Origin: Thinopyrum elongatum
Taxonomy: Eukaryota; Streptophyta; Magnoliopsida; Poales; Poaceae
Direction of reading: 5' to 3'
DNA: 64,000 bases
NCBI GenBank assembly: GCA_011799875.1
Contig: CM022298.1
Location: 260,703,757-260,767,756, forward strand
The notes below the pieces were generated by a model that was not told where the DNA came from, did no database searches, and was given only the letters and a program-made list of their open reading frames with translations. The position numbers and the translations under genes were made by a program. The first letter of the stretch is position 1; every line of letters begins with the position of its first letter. Positions 54,511-64,000 of this stretch are shown here, in pieces.

Positions 54511-56432
54511 GGCCCCAGACCTCGCTCGAGCTCGTGAGCATCCTCAGGCAAGCCGTAGAGTTCTCCCCCTCGCTCAAATCCATCTGGAACCGCCGCCTTC
54601 CCCGCCTCCGGTTAGGATTCCGCCACCACCGTCGTGGTCAAATCCGGAGCCCCCTACTGCTCTTTCCCTTGCCTAGTGCTTTCCAACCGGGTCCCTCAGT
54701 TGCAGAAGACCCGTCGCCATTCCCTCTTTCCACCTAAAACCACCGTAGGAGGAATGCCCCAAGGCCCGAAGCTTCCCCTCCGCCATGGAGGAAGGTGCTC
54801 TCACCCTCAAGCTCCCCCGCGCTCCTAACCACCGCGGATGGATGCGGTGCCTCCTCCCGATCATCCCCATATCGAGGGCGCGTCGAATGGTGGCTTGTGT
54901 CGCCAGGGATCGCCGTTGGAAACGGCCCCTGTCTCTGTCGAGGCGCACGCAGGGGGTAGAAGACGAACCCGACAGGTGGGGACCACCTGTCGGTGAGCCA
55001 ACCCAAGCCACCAGTGGCGCAACCCGGCTGATGCGTTTTCCCTCTGGTGGAAGCGTATTTCCTGCAAGTACGCGACATATCTCAGAAGGCGTATTCCAGG
55101 CAAACCGTTTTCCTTTTTCTGTTTCTTTTTAAAATCAGATTTTGACCAAAACTTTGACTGGCTATAACTTTTTAAATACAACTCCGTTTGACTTGATTCT
55201 TTTTCTGTTGATTCTCAAATTTTGTCTAGTTTATTTTCAAATTTATTTGAAAAAAATTCGAACAACTTCTTTGTACTATTTTGAAACTATGTGTTGATTT
55301 GAATATTTTTCAAAATTAGGAAATGGAGAGGGAAGCAACCTTCAAAAGTTTTGTGGTGCACCCTACCTCTCCACACACTAAAGGCAAGCATTCTGAACCC
55401 TAGTATAATATTTGTCGTGTGTTGTTTTGATATGGCTACAACACCGAGCTGATTGGAAACATGCATTATTTCATGTGATGTTATGATCATGTCCCTGTGT
55501 GCATGATGGAAATTCCTTGCTGTTGGAATTGATATACTTGTGACAGTATTCACCCACGTATGCCTTTCATGCCTACCGGAAGGAATCCGGAAAAGTCTCT
55601 GTCGTGGGTAGACACGAGCTTGATACTGATATTTCGTTGAGACGAGCATATTCAGTAAGGCATGGTGAGGTATGATGAGTGGTGATTCTGTCTGTTGGTG
55701 TGGAATATATTTGTTATGCTAATCATGCAGGGAATACTTTAACCTCCTGAGTCGACCGTAGATCGAGTCTTGAGCCAGTAACCCCCATTCTGGTTTCGTG
55801 CTACCACTTGTCCCTACTACAGGTAGGGTACGGTTCAGTAAGTTGTCAACCCCTTTCTTAGCACACACCGTACAGAGAGGCCAAAGTGAAAGATACCAGT
55901 GGCCCCTGGTAGTCATGTCACTTGGTCCGGGGGCATGGGTGTTTCCGGTTGGAGCCGAGGGGGTAGCTCCCCTAGTTTGTGCGCGTTATAAATTTTGTGA
56001 TCCCATGCTAGTCGAGGTTGTAGCCTCCCCACTTAGAGTTTTGCTTAACGGGTGTCATGGGTGATTCTAGACACCGGTAAGTTAAGCTGGTGTGTGCGGG
56101 TCAGGCGTGTTTTCAAGTAAAATGCCATAAACGGAATTAGTCCCGATGGACTAAAGGAATCCGTTACTCATGGGTAAAGAGTACACCCTCTGCAGAGATT
56201 ATATCTATTCAAATAGCCATGTCCATGGTTAAGGACTACAGTCTGGGACGGGTCAAGTGTCGGTCTTAGTGTCGGTCTTCAGAGGAAAAAAATGCTAAAC
56301 CAGAACATTGATCATGACATGTGACATATGATGATTATGATTATTATTATGATGGACTAACCATTTGTATTATTTAATTATTGAGTATCCCTGGGACGGT
56401 TCTACCTCCTGGATATTCACTGTGGTTATTCT

Positions 56433-56787
56433 TATATAAGCCCTTTATGTGGTGTCGCTCAGACGCCTGACTGTGGCACGTTTGTTATTTACTTCTTTAT
56501 AAGCCCTTTTTGTGGTGTCGCCGAGACGCCCGACTGTGGCATGCTTGTTATTTATTTTCTTTATAAGCCCTTTATGTGGTGTCGCAGAGACGCCTGACTG
56601 TGGCATGCTTGTTATTTATTTTCTTTATAAGCCCTTTATGTGGTGTCGCTGAGACGCCCGACTGTGGCATGCTGATTATTTAATCTTCTTTATAAGCCCT
56701 TTATGTGGTGTCGCTCAGACGCCCGATTGTGGCATGTCTTATATTATTATCCTTTCGAGGCGTCGCTTCAGACACCCGATCGGTTCA
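56433..56787. repeat. 64-base tandem repeat inside solo LTR, about 5.5 copies
   Basis: Unit ttataagccctttatgtggt...gacgcc(t/c)gactgtggca(t/c)g...ttatt. Starts at about 56433, 56497, 56561, 56625 and 56690; a degenerate last unit ends near 56787. Confidence 0.92.
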
Positions 56788-57323
56788 TTTTTATTCTTAT
56801 TATCTAGATTACTTGTTCATATTTATTAACCTGTTTGCATGCGGCATGAATTTTACTTCGTGACTGGCTAAGTGATCATGAAAATATTTCAGAGCATGAT
56901 TATCATCTGTTATATTATACCTGTGTTCATAATGTTTGCGAGTACATTCAAAGTACTCACTGGCTTGTCCCTGGCTATTGTCTTGGCCAGATTTCTTGCT
57001 TGGAGAGGAGCGCTGCGATGACAGCCCCGGAACCTAGGCAATGAAGATAGCAACCTCGCGAAGATAGGAGTTATCCAGGTCAGCTGTTCCTATGGGAAAT
57101 GGAGTCCCATAGACGCTGATGAACCGCAAACCACTTCCGCCATCAACCACTAGAAACCATTTGTTGTACTCATAGGCCAGAATGGTCTTGTACTACATAT
57201 TTTGTATTTTGCTTGGAATTTCTGTATCAAGTTGGTGTCTCACCAGCTAACAGTAATCCTGGGGCTGGTGAGCACAAGGGCCATTTACTGGGAAATTAAT
57301 ATCCTGGAAAACTGGTCCCGACA

Positions 57324-57328
57324 CAGCC
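57324..57328. repeat. Target-site duplication of solo LTR, right copy
   Basis: cagcc, identical to 53043-53047. Confidence 0.9.
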
Positions 57329-58098
57329 TCATCTCATTCCCCACGCCCTGGTACTTACACAAGGGCTTCGAGTGCAACTGAAGCGGCGCCAAGCGCTGTG
57401 TCAGGAACCACTTCACGATCATCACCCCCATGAGCTGCTTTGCCCTCATGTGCGAGTCTATCTTCTCCAGAATAGGCCTCGCTCGAGGTCGGCGAGCTTG
57501 GCGGAGCTCCATTCGAGGGCACGCGCTGGTAGCGCCACCGGGGGTGCCAAGACTGGATCAGAGCCCTGGGCGTCCAGGAAGACCCATCGATGCCGAAAGC
57601 CTTCCACCTTCTTCCCGGCCTTCAGGAGCAAATTTCCGCTCTGATCTGTGACGAAGGAGACGCATGCGGATCGCTGGTCCCGGACACCGAATCTCAAGCT
57701 GAGGTAGTGGCGGAAGAGAGCCACCGAGGGCCTTACGCCCACGAAGGCTTCGCAGTAGAAGGCGAAGATGGACAGGAGGAGAATGGAGTTAGGCTGGATA
57801 TGGAGGGCATGGATCTTATAGTGCTTGAGAATGGCGTAGAAGAACTCTGAGAAGGGCGGAACAAGCCCTGTGAAGACACTGTGGAAGAAGAAGGGGTAGG
57901 CCGACTTCGCCAAGGTGCTCCGCTTCTCGCAGCCGGGCCAGATCAGAGTCTCGCCCCACTCGTTCATGTCGCCCGCCACCAGTGGGAGCGCTGGGCCGAG
58001 GTCCTCCTCCTTGGCAATGGAGGAGGCTGTGAGCGCAGGCGGGAGAGAGGAGGAGGTCATGACCTAGGCCACAGGCTTCGATTTCCCGACGGGCACCA

Positions 58099-58413
58099 TT
58101 CGGTGAGTCGTCGGCTTTGGCAAGGGAAGAGGGGAGGGATGGCGCTGTGACTGGATCTGGAGGAGCTTCTAGCTGGAGAAGGGGATCGGGAGCAAGATGA
58201 GGATGAGCAATGATGGCCTTGTAGCATGTGCGCCAGGCTTTTTGTCAGCCTAGGTAGTTGCCGGGGCAACGTGGGGAGTAGGGGCGTCCACCTCCCATCG
58301 TGCGCCACGCGTCAAGCCTGGCCTGCAGGCAGTGAGGGCCCGCGTCACTTCGCCCTCCCTTCGTTGCCTTCACCTCGAAGCCAGACCGAGCGCGCCTTGA
58401 GCCCGGGGGCTAC
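58099..58413. other. Element C antisense-gene upstream region and polypurine tract
   Basis: Counterpart of 40725-41039. The TATA-like place reads ctgacaaaaagcctgg on minus (about 58233-58250), i.e. altered from the gataaaagg of B. The right end, gagcccgggggctac, is the polypurine tract. Confidence 0.5.
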
Positions 58414-58739
58414 TGTCGGCGTTCTGGGATCAGGGGTACCCATACCTGCCTGCCTGTGGCCCAGCGCGTGGCTCCATCGATGGCCAGCTACAAGACTCCA
58501 CGGACAAGACCCTCGCAAGGCCCCCTGCCCCGCGAGGAGAACGACACCAAGGCCCCCCGAGGAGCAGCCTCCTGAGGCTGCCTCCCGAGGAGCGGAGACC
58601 TCTATGCAAGCCTCTCGCCTCACGAGGCGGGCGATGACGTGAGCCATGACGACCAAGGCCAGGAGGGCGCCAGCGGGCGCAGGAGATGACAGTTTCCTCT
58701 TTGGTGCTAAGGAGGCAAGGATGTACGCGGGTTCCCAAG
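58414..58739 (+). repeat. 3' LTR of element C, cut by element D
   Basis: TGTCGGCGTTCTGGG onward aligns with 45076-45420; stops at ...gggttcccaag, exactly where D starts. Position 58735-58739 (ccaag) should be the TSD of D. Confidence 0.88.
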
Positions 58740-59191
58740 TGTCGGTGTCAAAACCGGCAGACCTCGAGGTAGGGGGTCCCAAGCTGTGGATCTAGGATTG
58801 ATGGGTAACAAGGGACGATGAACATAGTGTTTACCCAGGTTTGGCCCCTCTCGAAGAGGTAATACCCTACGTCCTGCTTGATTATATTGGATGTATAATG
58901 TGGTTTACAGAGTAGATCTACCTCGAGATTAGCATGAGCTAAACCCTAAGGCTATGAGGTGATGAATGTAGCTCTAGCTCTAAAGACTAAAAACCCTCGG
59001 TTTATATAGACACTGGTAGGGTTAGGGTTACCGAAGATAGATTACAATAAGGAATTAAAGAGATACTCCGCCTTCTTGACTTGGAGGGCACACCACGGCT
59101 TTATAGGTATCCTGTCATTATATGGCTCCACCAGTCTGGCCCATGTACAATGGGCCGTCGCCCCAAGGACCCTTAGTCCATGACTCCCTCA
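58740..59191 (-). repeat. 3' LTR of element D, 452 bp
   Basis: Plus strand TGTCGGTGTCAAAACC ... GACTCCCTCA. On minus it starts TGAGGGAGTC right after the polypurine tract, and has TATATAAA at 59008-59001. Contains 'aggtaataccctacgtcctg', the reverse of the 'caggacgtaggg' phrase common to Tat LTRs. Confidence 0.85.
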
Positions 59192-59202
59192 GTAGCCCCC
59201 GA
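59192..59202 (-). other. Polypurine tract of element D
   Basis: Minus strand tcgggggctac immediately before the LTR, like the tracts of A, B and C. Confidence 0.8.
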
Positions 59203-59761
59203 ACTTGCCTCCAACGCCAAGACTTGTATCTGGTATCCATCCATCCGACCAGTATTCAGCTTGCGGGGTGAGTTCCTTAGTATGTCTCTCCCCTGTTCGG
59301 AACCAAGTGATGTCCGGAATCTGAAACGGTAGTTTTACTTAACACCGAAGGTAATAATATCGCTCAAGCGCAAATAGTGCCTTTGTCTGACAACTTTTTC
59401 TCTTTCAACGAAGAGTCGCTTCTAGCCATAATGCCAGGCAGTTACTATTTCTTGAAGTGCGACTCGAGGCTGGCGCCACGTTTGACATGTCCCCTCACGG
59501 TGGAGATCATGTCCCGCTTTTCGGGGGATATGGTTAATGATTTCGATTTCCCTCCCCACTCATAATGTTGCGGAGGTATCGGGAAGTGGAGAGGCTAGCA
59601 GCGTGGAAAAAGGAATCCTCGGCCTACCAACAGTCTATAAAGGGGGGCTGCTATAGTTCGCATCCCACGCCCTCTTCCACCTTTCACTCACGCAGGCCTT
59701 CATAGCTCCAGCGCCCTTTCTCTCTGCTTCCATAGCGAATCCCACTTCTCCTCCTTCGACC
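59203..59761 (+). promoter_or_regulatory. Promoter and 5' leader of element D antisense gene
   Basis: No ORF supported. A clear TATA box (tctataaaggggggctg, 59635-59642) stands 126 bases before the ATG; between them the leader is pyrimidine-rich (ctcttccacctttcactcac), as in plant 5' leaders. It is about 440 bases away from the LTR, so it is not the LTR promoter. Confidence 0.6.
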
Positions 59762-62700
59762 ATGGCCGGATCTGGCGCCAATGGGAAGTGGGAGGCCACC
59801 TCCATCACCAACGAGGACATCCTGAAGCTGAAGGAGGCCGGCTACTTGCTGGCCAATGTTGCCCATCGGGCCCCCGAAGAGGGCCAGATCATCCCTATGC
59901 CCGAGCCGGGCGAAAGGGTAGTTTTTCTCCCCCATTTCCTTACGGGGCTCGGATTTCCCCTGCATCCTTTTGTGCGGGGCTGATGTTCTTCTACCGGCTA
60001 GACTTTCATGATCTAGCCCCCAACTCCCTCCTCCACATTTCGACCTTCATCATCATTTGTGAAGCACTCCTCCGAGTCCAGCCGCACTTCGGTTTATGGC
60101 TGAAGGTGTTCAATATCAAGCCCAAGGTGGTCAGTGGCGAGCATGCGGACTGTGGAGGGGCCATGATTAGTAAGCTGACACGGGTCCAATGGCCGGATGG
60201 CCACTTTGTCGACACCGTCCGGATGTGGCAGAAGGAGTGGTTTTATATCACCGAGCCGAGGGAGGCCGCATGGGGAGCGGCCCCCGCATTCAGGTCCGGA
60301 CCCCCTACCAGATGGACCTCCTAGACCACCAAGAGCCCGGACTAGGGGTGTGTTGCCGACACAAAAATGCTGCAGAAGCACGTCAACAGCATATTAGAGA
60401 CCGGCACAAAGCTGGTCGACGTGGTCCAGATCATGCTCCACCGCCGGCTCCTCCCTTGTCAGGCGAGGGCCAAGCCTATGTGGGAGCACGAGCCCGAGGA
60501 TCTGGCCACCGCGCGACACCTCTACGGTATGACTCCTAACAAGATATGGGGCCAATTATTCCAGCCCAGAAGGAGTGGCTGGTGGAGGGGAAGGACATCG
60601 GCCTTGACGCCGTGAATCCCCCAAGGGAGGTGAGTGGCATCCTTTTTCGAGAAGTGTTCGGATATTCATACCATGTTTGATTCGGTCTAACCCTGGTATG
60701 TGGATTTTGTAGGGCTGGCTCACCAAGGCCAAGAAGATCCGCGGCCCAGCGCCTCTGCCGGAAGGGCCCCGATCAGAGTAGCTGGAAAAGCTGCTGGTCG
60801 TGGTGCCATATAAGGCGCCCGCCAAGAAGGGCAAGAAGAAAGGAGAGTCGGAGGCCAGGGAGGGCCTCCGCCGTAGGGTTCATCCGGGCAATCGGTCCAG
60901 AGACGTTGCGGCCACATCCGTGCAGGATCGGGGCGAGGAGGAGGACGAGGAGGAGAGTGCCTCCTCACATTCCAAGAAGAGGGCGGCGTCCGAGGACGTC
61001 CAGGAGGTCCAACCTTCTCCGACCCCGAAGAGACGATGCCGGCCCAAGCTGGTCCTATCTGATAGTTCGGACTCCGACAAGGAGTCCGAAGTGTCCGAGA
61101 AGGTTCCGGCAAAGGATCCCCGGGCCAAGCCCCCGGCCAGCAGGTAAGGCGTTGGCATTTTTAGCTATCTCATTTTTAGTAATTTGCATTAATTGAAGGT
61201 TAACCCCTCCGCATTGCAGTCCCCCACATGAACGCCACACCGAGCAGACTTCAGAGGGGACATCTCCGCCCACCGAACTGGCGGACAGTGGGTCTATGGC
61301 GCACTCTACGCCTCCTCCGATCCCCAAAGAGGCTGAGGAGGTGCGGTCCCAAAGGACTCCTCGTCCTCCGAACACGGAGGGGGAGGAGGATGCCATAATG
61401 ACCGAGGTTAACACCTTGGTCACCGAAGACCAAGAGGGAGCATCCCTCCTGGCTGGCGAGGGAAAGGAGTCCGGACCATCCGGACCCCAACCGTCGATCG
61501 CTCCCGAGCCCCCAAGGCCTTTGGCGGCACAGGCTCCTCCCAGCGGGGGAGGGGCCGGGGAGCCAACGCCAGCACCAAACACCTCCACATGGGCGGCAGC
61601 TGGATGGCCAGACATTCTGAAGGAGCTGGTGAGCAGCTCCGTCATCATTGATGGGCACCACACTCTAATGAGTGCGATTATGCAGAGTGTTCATTCTGTC
61701 CAATCTGGACTGAACGACGATGTCCAAGGCCTTCTAACAGGCTTTGAGGTAAGTCAAGTAATGCTCCTTCCTCATGATGCGGTTGTAATTGTTAGTTTAG
61801 GTAGGCTGTATACATAGCAGCCCCCGAGACTCTGCCAGGACCACAGAGAGACCTGCAAAGGATCAAATTCGGTAAGCCGAATAATAATGTCGACATATTT
61901 TTGCTGACGTAGGCATCTTTCGTGGCCGCAGCTGCTAATGCCGCGGCGTTAGAGGAGATGGATCGAAAGCTCAAGCTTTCTGATCAAGAGCTTGACCTTG
62001 TCAACAAACGGCTTGACGAGGCACAAGGTAAGCCTATGAGAAGATGTGTACTTGCTTGACGCCAGATATTGACAATCCGGACTGTATGTTAATCCCTTAT
62101 CTTGATGACCCTGTAGCTGCTGCCGCCGAGGTCGAGGGCTTGAAGGAGGCCCTGAAGAAAGCCGAGGCTGAGGTGGCCGAGAAGAAAATGGCCGCTGAGA
62201 AAGCGGTGGCCGAGCTTGAGAAGGTGAAGCTTGCGGCCGAGCAACATGAGGCTCGGGTGACCAAAGTCCAAGTGGAGCTCCAGGATGGTGCCAAGAAGTT
62301 GGAGGCCCTTGAGAAGGGGCAGGAGGAGCAATCCTCCCGGCTATCCAAGGCGGAGAAGGAGCTTCAGGAGGCTAGGAGTGACGCTCGAGGTGTTCGAGAG
62401 GAGCTCCGGCAAGCCGCGCAAATTGCCAATGGTAAGAAATATTTACTGCAGAGTGTGTTCGGAGGCAATAGATTCGCTCTACTGACGAGGGTCTGGTGCT
62501 CCACAGGCGTATTCGCCGAACTTCCGAAGAATGCGGCGGCCGCGGCGAGGCACTATGCCAACCTCGAGAAGGACTCCACGCAGCGGCTCTTCTGGTCACA
62601 GTTTCTAGACTCCGAGCGTCCACCCCTCCTCAACGATCAAATGAAGCAGCTGATGGAGATGCATCGGATGTCCAAGCTGGCCTTGAAGGACCTCTGTGTC

Positions 62701-63144
62701 AGCCTGTGGCCGGCCGAGCCCATTTTGGACACCTACTTCGGCCTTTTGCAGAAGTTGTGGGAGGCGCCGCTCCGGATTGACGCTGTAAAGCGGTCAGCAT
62801 GCCTTGAGGGGGTGAGGCTTGCGTTTGCGAAGACTCTGGTTCATTGGCCAAGGATGAATCCAATGGAGATGGCCACTGGTCCTCCGCCCAAGGGGAAGGA
62901 GCATCGCCGCCCCGAGGAGTACTTCACGCAGGTGATGACCGGAGCGCGGGCGATAGAGGGCCAGGGTTCGAAAGATGACCAGAGCGCGGGCGATAGAGGG
63001 CCAGGTGAATATCACGAGGGGTGTTTTTCCTCCGCACTGTTGCCCTTAGCCAACGTCTTGGTGCCCGGAGGCGGTTTTGCGGGAGCGAAACCAGGCAATC
63101 AGACTATTCGGTTTTACTGCTTTCACTTAGCCTTAGGAGCTTGA
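59762..63144 (+). pseudogene. Element D antisense gene, six predicted exons, PF04195-like
   Basis: Exons: 59762-60629, 60713-61143, 61220-61748, 61913-62027, 62117-62431, 62507-63144; every intron is GT-AG with donors such as gtgagt, gtaagg and gtaagt and acceptors such as ttttgtag and attgcag. Exon 1: VVFLPHFLTGLGFPLHPFVRG, then after a one-base loss near 59980 LDFHDLAPNSLLHISTFIII and LRVQPHFGLWLKVFNIKP (PF04195-like), MWQKEWFYI. Exon 2: Lys-rich and acidic (RGEEEDEEESASSHSKKRAA). Exon 3: acidic/Pro-rich. Exons 4-5: coiled coil (EVEGLKEALKKAEAEVAEKK). Exon 6: KDSTQRLFWSQFLDSERPPL, DLCVSLWPAEPILDTYFGLL, LRIDAVKRSACLEGVRLAFA. The last intron is 75 bases, in frame and without stops. A stop at 60322 and a second frameshift in exon 1 inactivate it. 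Function unknown. Confidence 0.78.
62941..63004. repeat. 40-base tandem duplication in last exon of element D antisense gene
   Basis: gagcgcgggcgatagagggc occurs at about 62943 and again at about 62983, with a short spacer (gttcgaaagatgac). It puts the last coding part out of register with relatives. Confidence 0.8.
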
Positions 63145-64000
63145 CAGCGGGGACTAGGGACTAGCTCCCGGTGTATTGTGATGTACTTAGGGATCAAACC
63201 CTGCCCTTTCCAATCACATGGTTTGTGTTAAGACAAATCCTTCATGTGACACGGCGAAATCGCCAAAGATTTTTAGAGTCAAACCTTGACATCGGATCAG
63301 AGACCCATTCGCACTTACTATGACGGTCAGTTTTCGGCTTTTTCCTCCTGAGGTACTTGACCGGCCAAACTAGAAGTACAATCACGGGGGTTCTCCCTTT
63401 GCCCTCTTAGCCGAACGTGCGGAATATAAGAGGCAAGCACAGGAGCCGGGCAACCCAACTATTGACCCAAGACATAGTTCAGAACAAATGCATATAGTGC
63501 AATATCCGAGACACCAAACACCTAGCGGAAAGCGGTGCCGGACTTGAAGATATTGAGCTGATACATAAATCAAACTCTTGACTAGTTAGTATATTTTCAT
63601 GCCGTGCTGTTCGAAGAGCGAGTGGGGAATTCAGAAAGATACAGAAAAAATTGCAAGATGTGGATATCCGAACACCGTAAAGGGTATTTTTATTATTTCT
63701 CGTAAGCTCGGGACGTCTAACCATACAATTCGAACTTCGAAGGCTGTAATTGTAAGAGAGAAAGAAAAAGAAAATTTACAGAGTAAAGGTTGGTGCAGGG
63801 CCTTGATACGTGAGTTGAAGCCTTCACTGTGCCCTGCTGCACGTCTGCGCCTTTGCATCTGATAGGTGGGGGTTGGGACCTTCGATGAGACCTTGATGGG
63901 CGAGGACCCTGCTGATGGAGCTGTAAGCTTGGGGATATCCGGAATTGGTCCCCGGGTCATCCGAAGACGAGGTAATTCCGAAGTTCGGTTTAACCGAATA
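63145..64000 (-). other. Element D spacer between antisense gene and pol
   Basis: No supported gene to the window end; corresponds in position to 20938-21663 of element A. Short accidental ORFs only. Confidence 0.55.

Larger units (their letters stand above)
53048..57323 (+). repeat. Chromovirus solo LTR, 4,276 bp
   Basis: Starts TGTAACACCCC, ends GGTCCCGACA, with a perfect 5-base duplication (cagcc) outside both ends and no PBS, coding region or second LTR: a solo LTR left by LTR-LTR recombination. Inside are a TATA box at 54504-54510, a GC-rich promoter-proximal part (54100-55080) and a 64-base tandem array (56433-56787). Removing it plus one cagcc joins the antisense gene of element C in line with element B. 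Distinct family from the LTR of element T but of the same lineage. Confidence 0.92.
50734..58098 (-). pseudogene. Element C antisense gene, PF04195-like, split by a solo LTR
   Basis: Start at 58098 (MVPVGKSKPVA, then TAG at 58064-58066, a Gln in B). Exon 1 58098-57324 and 53047-52396: YPFFFHSVFTGLVPPFSEFF, HYKIHALHIQPN, LLLSIFAFYCEAF, VEGFRHRWVFLD, then FNELGLVPSDN and a Glu/Asp-rich part. Donor CGA|GTGAGT at 52395, at the position equivalent to the B donor. Exon 2 from about 52317: LIRPGALDEAYAALGRLRADLQ, coiled coil (AEAATAESKKEATEDKVAHD), TGA at 51457-51459, and the C-terminal KVDAILEAECRDLFFVAATH to 50734. The solo LTR lies in exon 1. Function unknown. Confidence 0.75.
45076..58739 (+). 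mobile_element. Element C: non-autonomous Tat element, sister of B, interrupted twice
   Basis: 5' LTR, PBS, gag, protease, RT stub, repeat spacer, antisense gene and first 326 bases of the 3' LTR. A 4.28 kb chromovirus solo LTR (53048-57323) sits in the antisense gene and element D has inserted in the 3' LTR at 58740. The LTR copies differ by clearly more than those of element A, so C is older. Inserted into an Athila integrase region; TSD not verifiable because the right end is outside the window. Confidence 0.88.
58740..64000 (-). mobile_element. Element D: Tat-lineage retrotransposon on minus strand, right part outside window
   Basis: Left end is its 3' LTR (58740-59191), followed by the polypurine tract read on minus (cgggggctac), then a gene on the plus strand, i.e. 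antisense to the element, then spacer to the window edge. Gag-pol should lie right of 64000. The orientation follows from the polypurine tract and from the antisense gene, which in A, B, C and E always points away from the 3' LTR. Confidence 0.82.

Noticed and set aside
56433..56787. CRISPR-like regular array
   Set aside because: Contiguous tandem units without unique spacers, inside a plant LTR.
62044..63144. Single 366-codon gene starting at 62044
   Set aside because: The start lies in the intron before exon 5; the ORF is only long because the 75-base intron has no stop. Annotated as part of the six-exon gene.

Overview
The window is 64 kb of grass DNA, almost certainly from a Triticeae genome (wheat, Aegilops, barley group). 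I see no host gene, tRNA or rRNA gene. It is a stack of nested and broken Ty3/Gypsy LTR retrotransposons from three lineages: chromovirus (Tekay-like), Athila and Tat/Retand. The Triticeae call rests on Athila LTRs with the familiar start around 'tgatacgtctccaa', GC-rich Tat elements with PBS of the form 'tttggcgcccaccgtgggg', and dense nesting. Family names are deliberately not assigned; elements are lettered here.

Layout. 1-9576: element T, a chromovirus on the minus strand (3' LTR tail 1-419, integrase with chromodomain, RT/RNase H, gag-protease, PBS, 4.17 kb 5' LTR). 9577-10069: piece of a related LTR. 10070-13362: reverse Athila LTR piece, then a forward Athila LTR end, PBS and degenerate internal region. 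13363-27214: element A, a complete Tat element on the plus strand with 1.19/1.18 kb LTRs and TSD 'agaat'; its gag-pol is broken by stops and it carries a multi-exon gene on the opposite strand between pol and the 3' LTR. 27215-28327: Athila remainder plus a reverse Athila LTR. 28328-about 32220: element E, a Tat element reduced to LTR, gag start and antisense gene, cut by a forward Athila LTR piece (29370-29942). About 32230-33499: reverse chromovirus LTR piece. 33500-41908: element B, non-autonomous Tat element (gag, protease, RT stub, antisense gene, 3' LTR). 41909-42400: unidentified. 42401-45075: minus-strand Athila 3' part (integrase and a downstream ORF). 45076-58739: element C, sister copy of B, with a 4.28 kb chromovirus solo LTR (53048-57323, TSD 'cagcc') inside its antisense gene. 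58740-64000: element D, a Tat element on the minus strand, so its antisense gene reads on plus.

The main point is the antisense gene. Five Tat elements (A, E, B, C, D) each carry, next to the 3' LTR and reading against gag-pol, a gene with an N-terminal domain resembling the Pfam 'putative gypsy type transposon' family (PF04195), an acidic middle, a coiled coil and a helical C-terminus. Its reading frame is interrupted by canonical GT-AG introns that lie on the strand opposite to the element's own genomic RNA, and most copies have a TATA-like box a short way upstream of the ATG. B and C have in addition lost the catalytic RT, RNase H and integrase through a shared deletion but kept gag, protease and the antisense gene. 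All copies seen here are damaged by stops and frameshifts, many of them CAG to TAG or TGG to TAG, as expected from deamination of methylated silent repeats.
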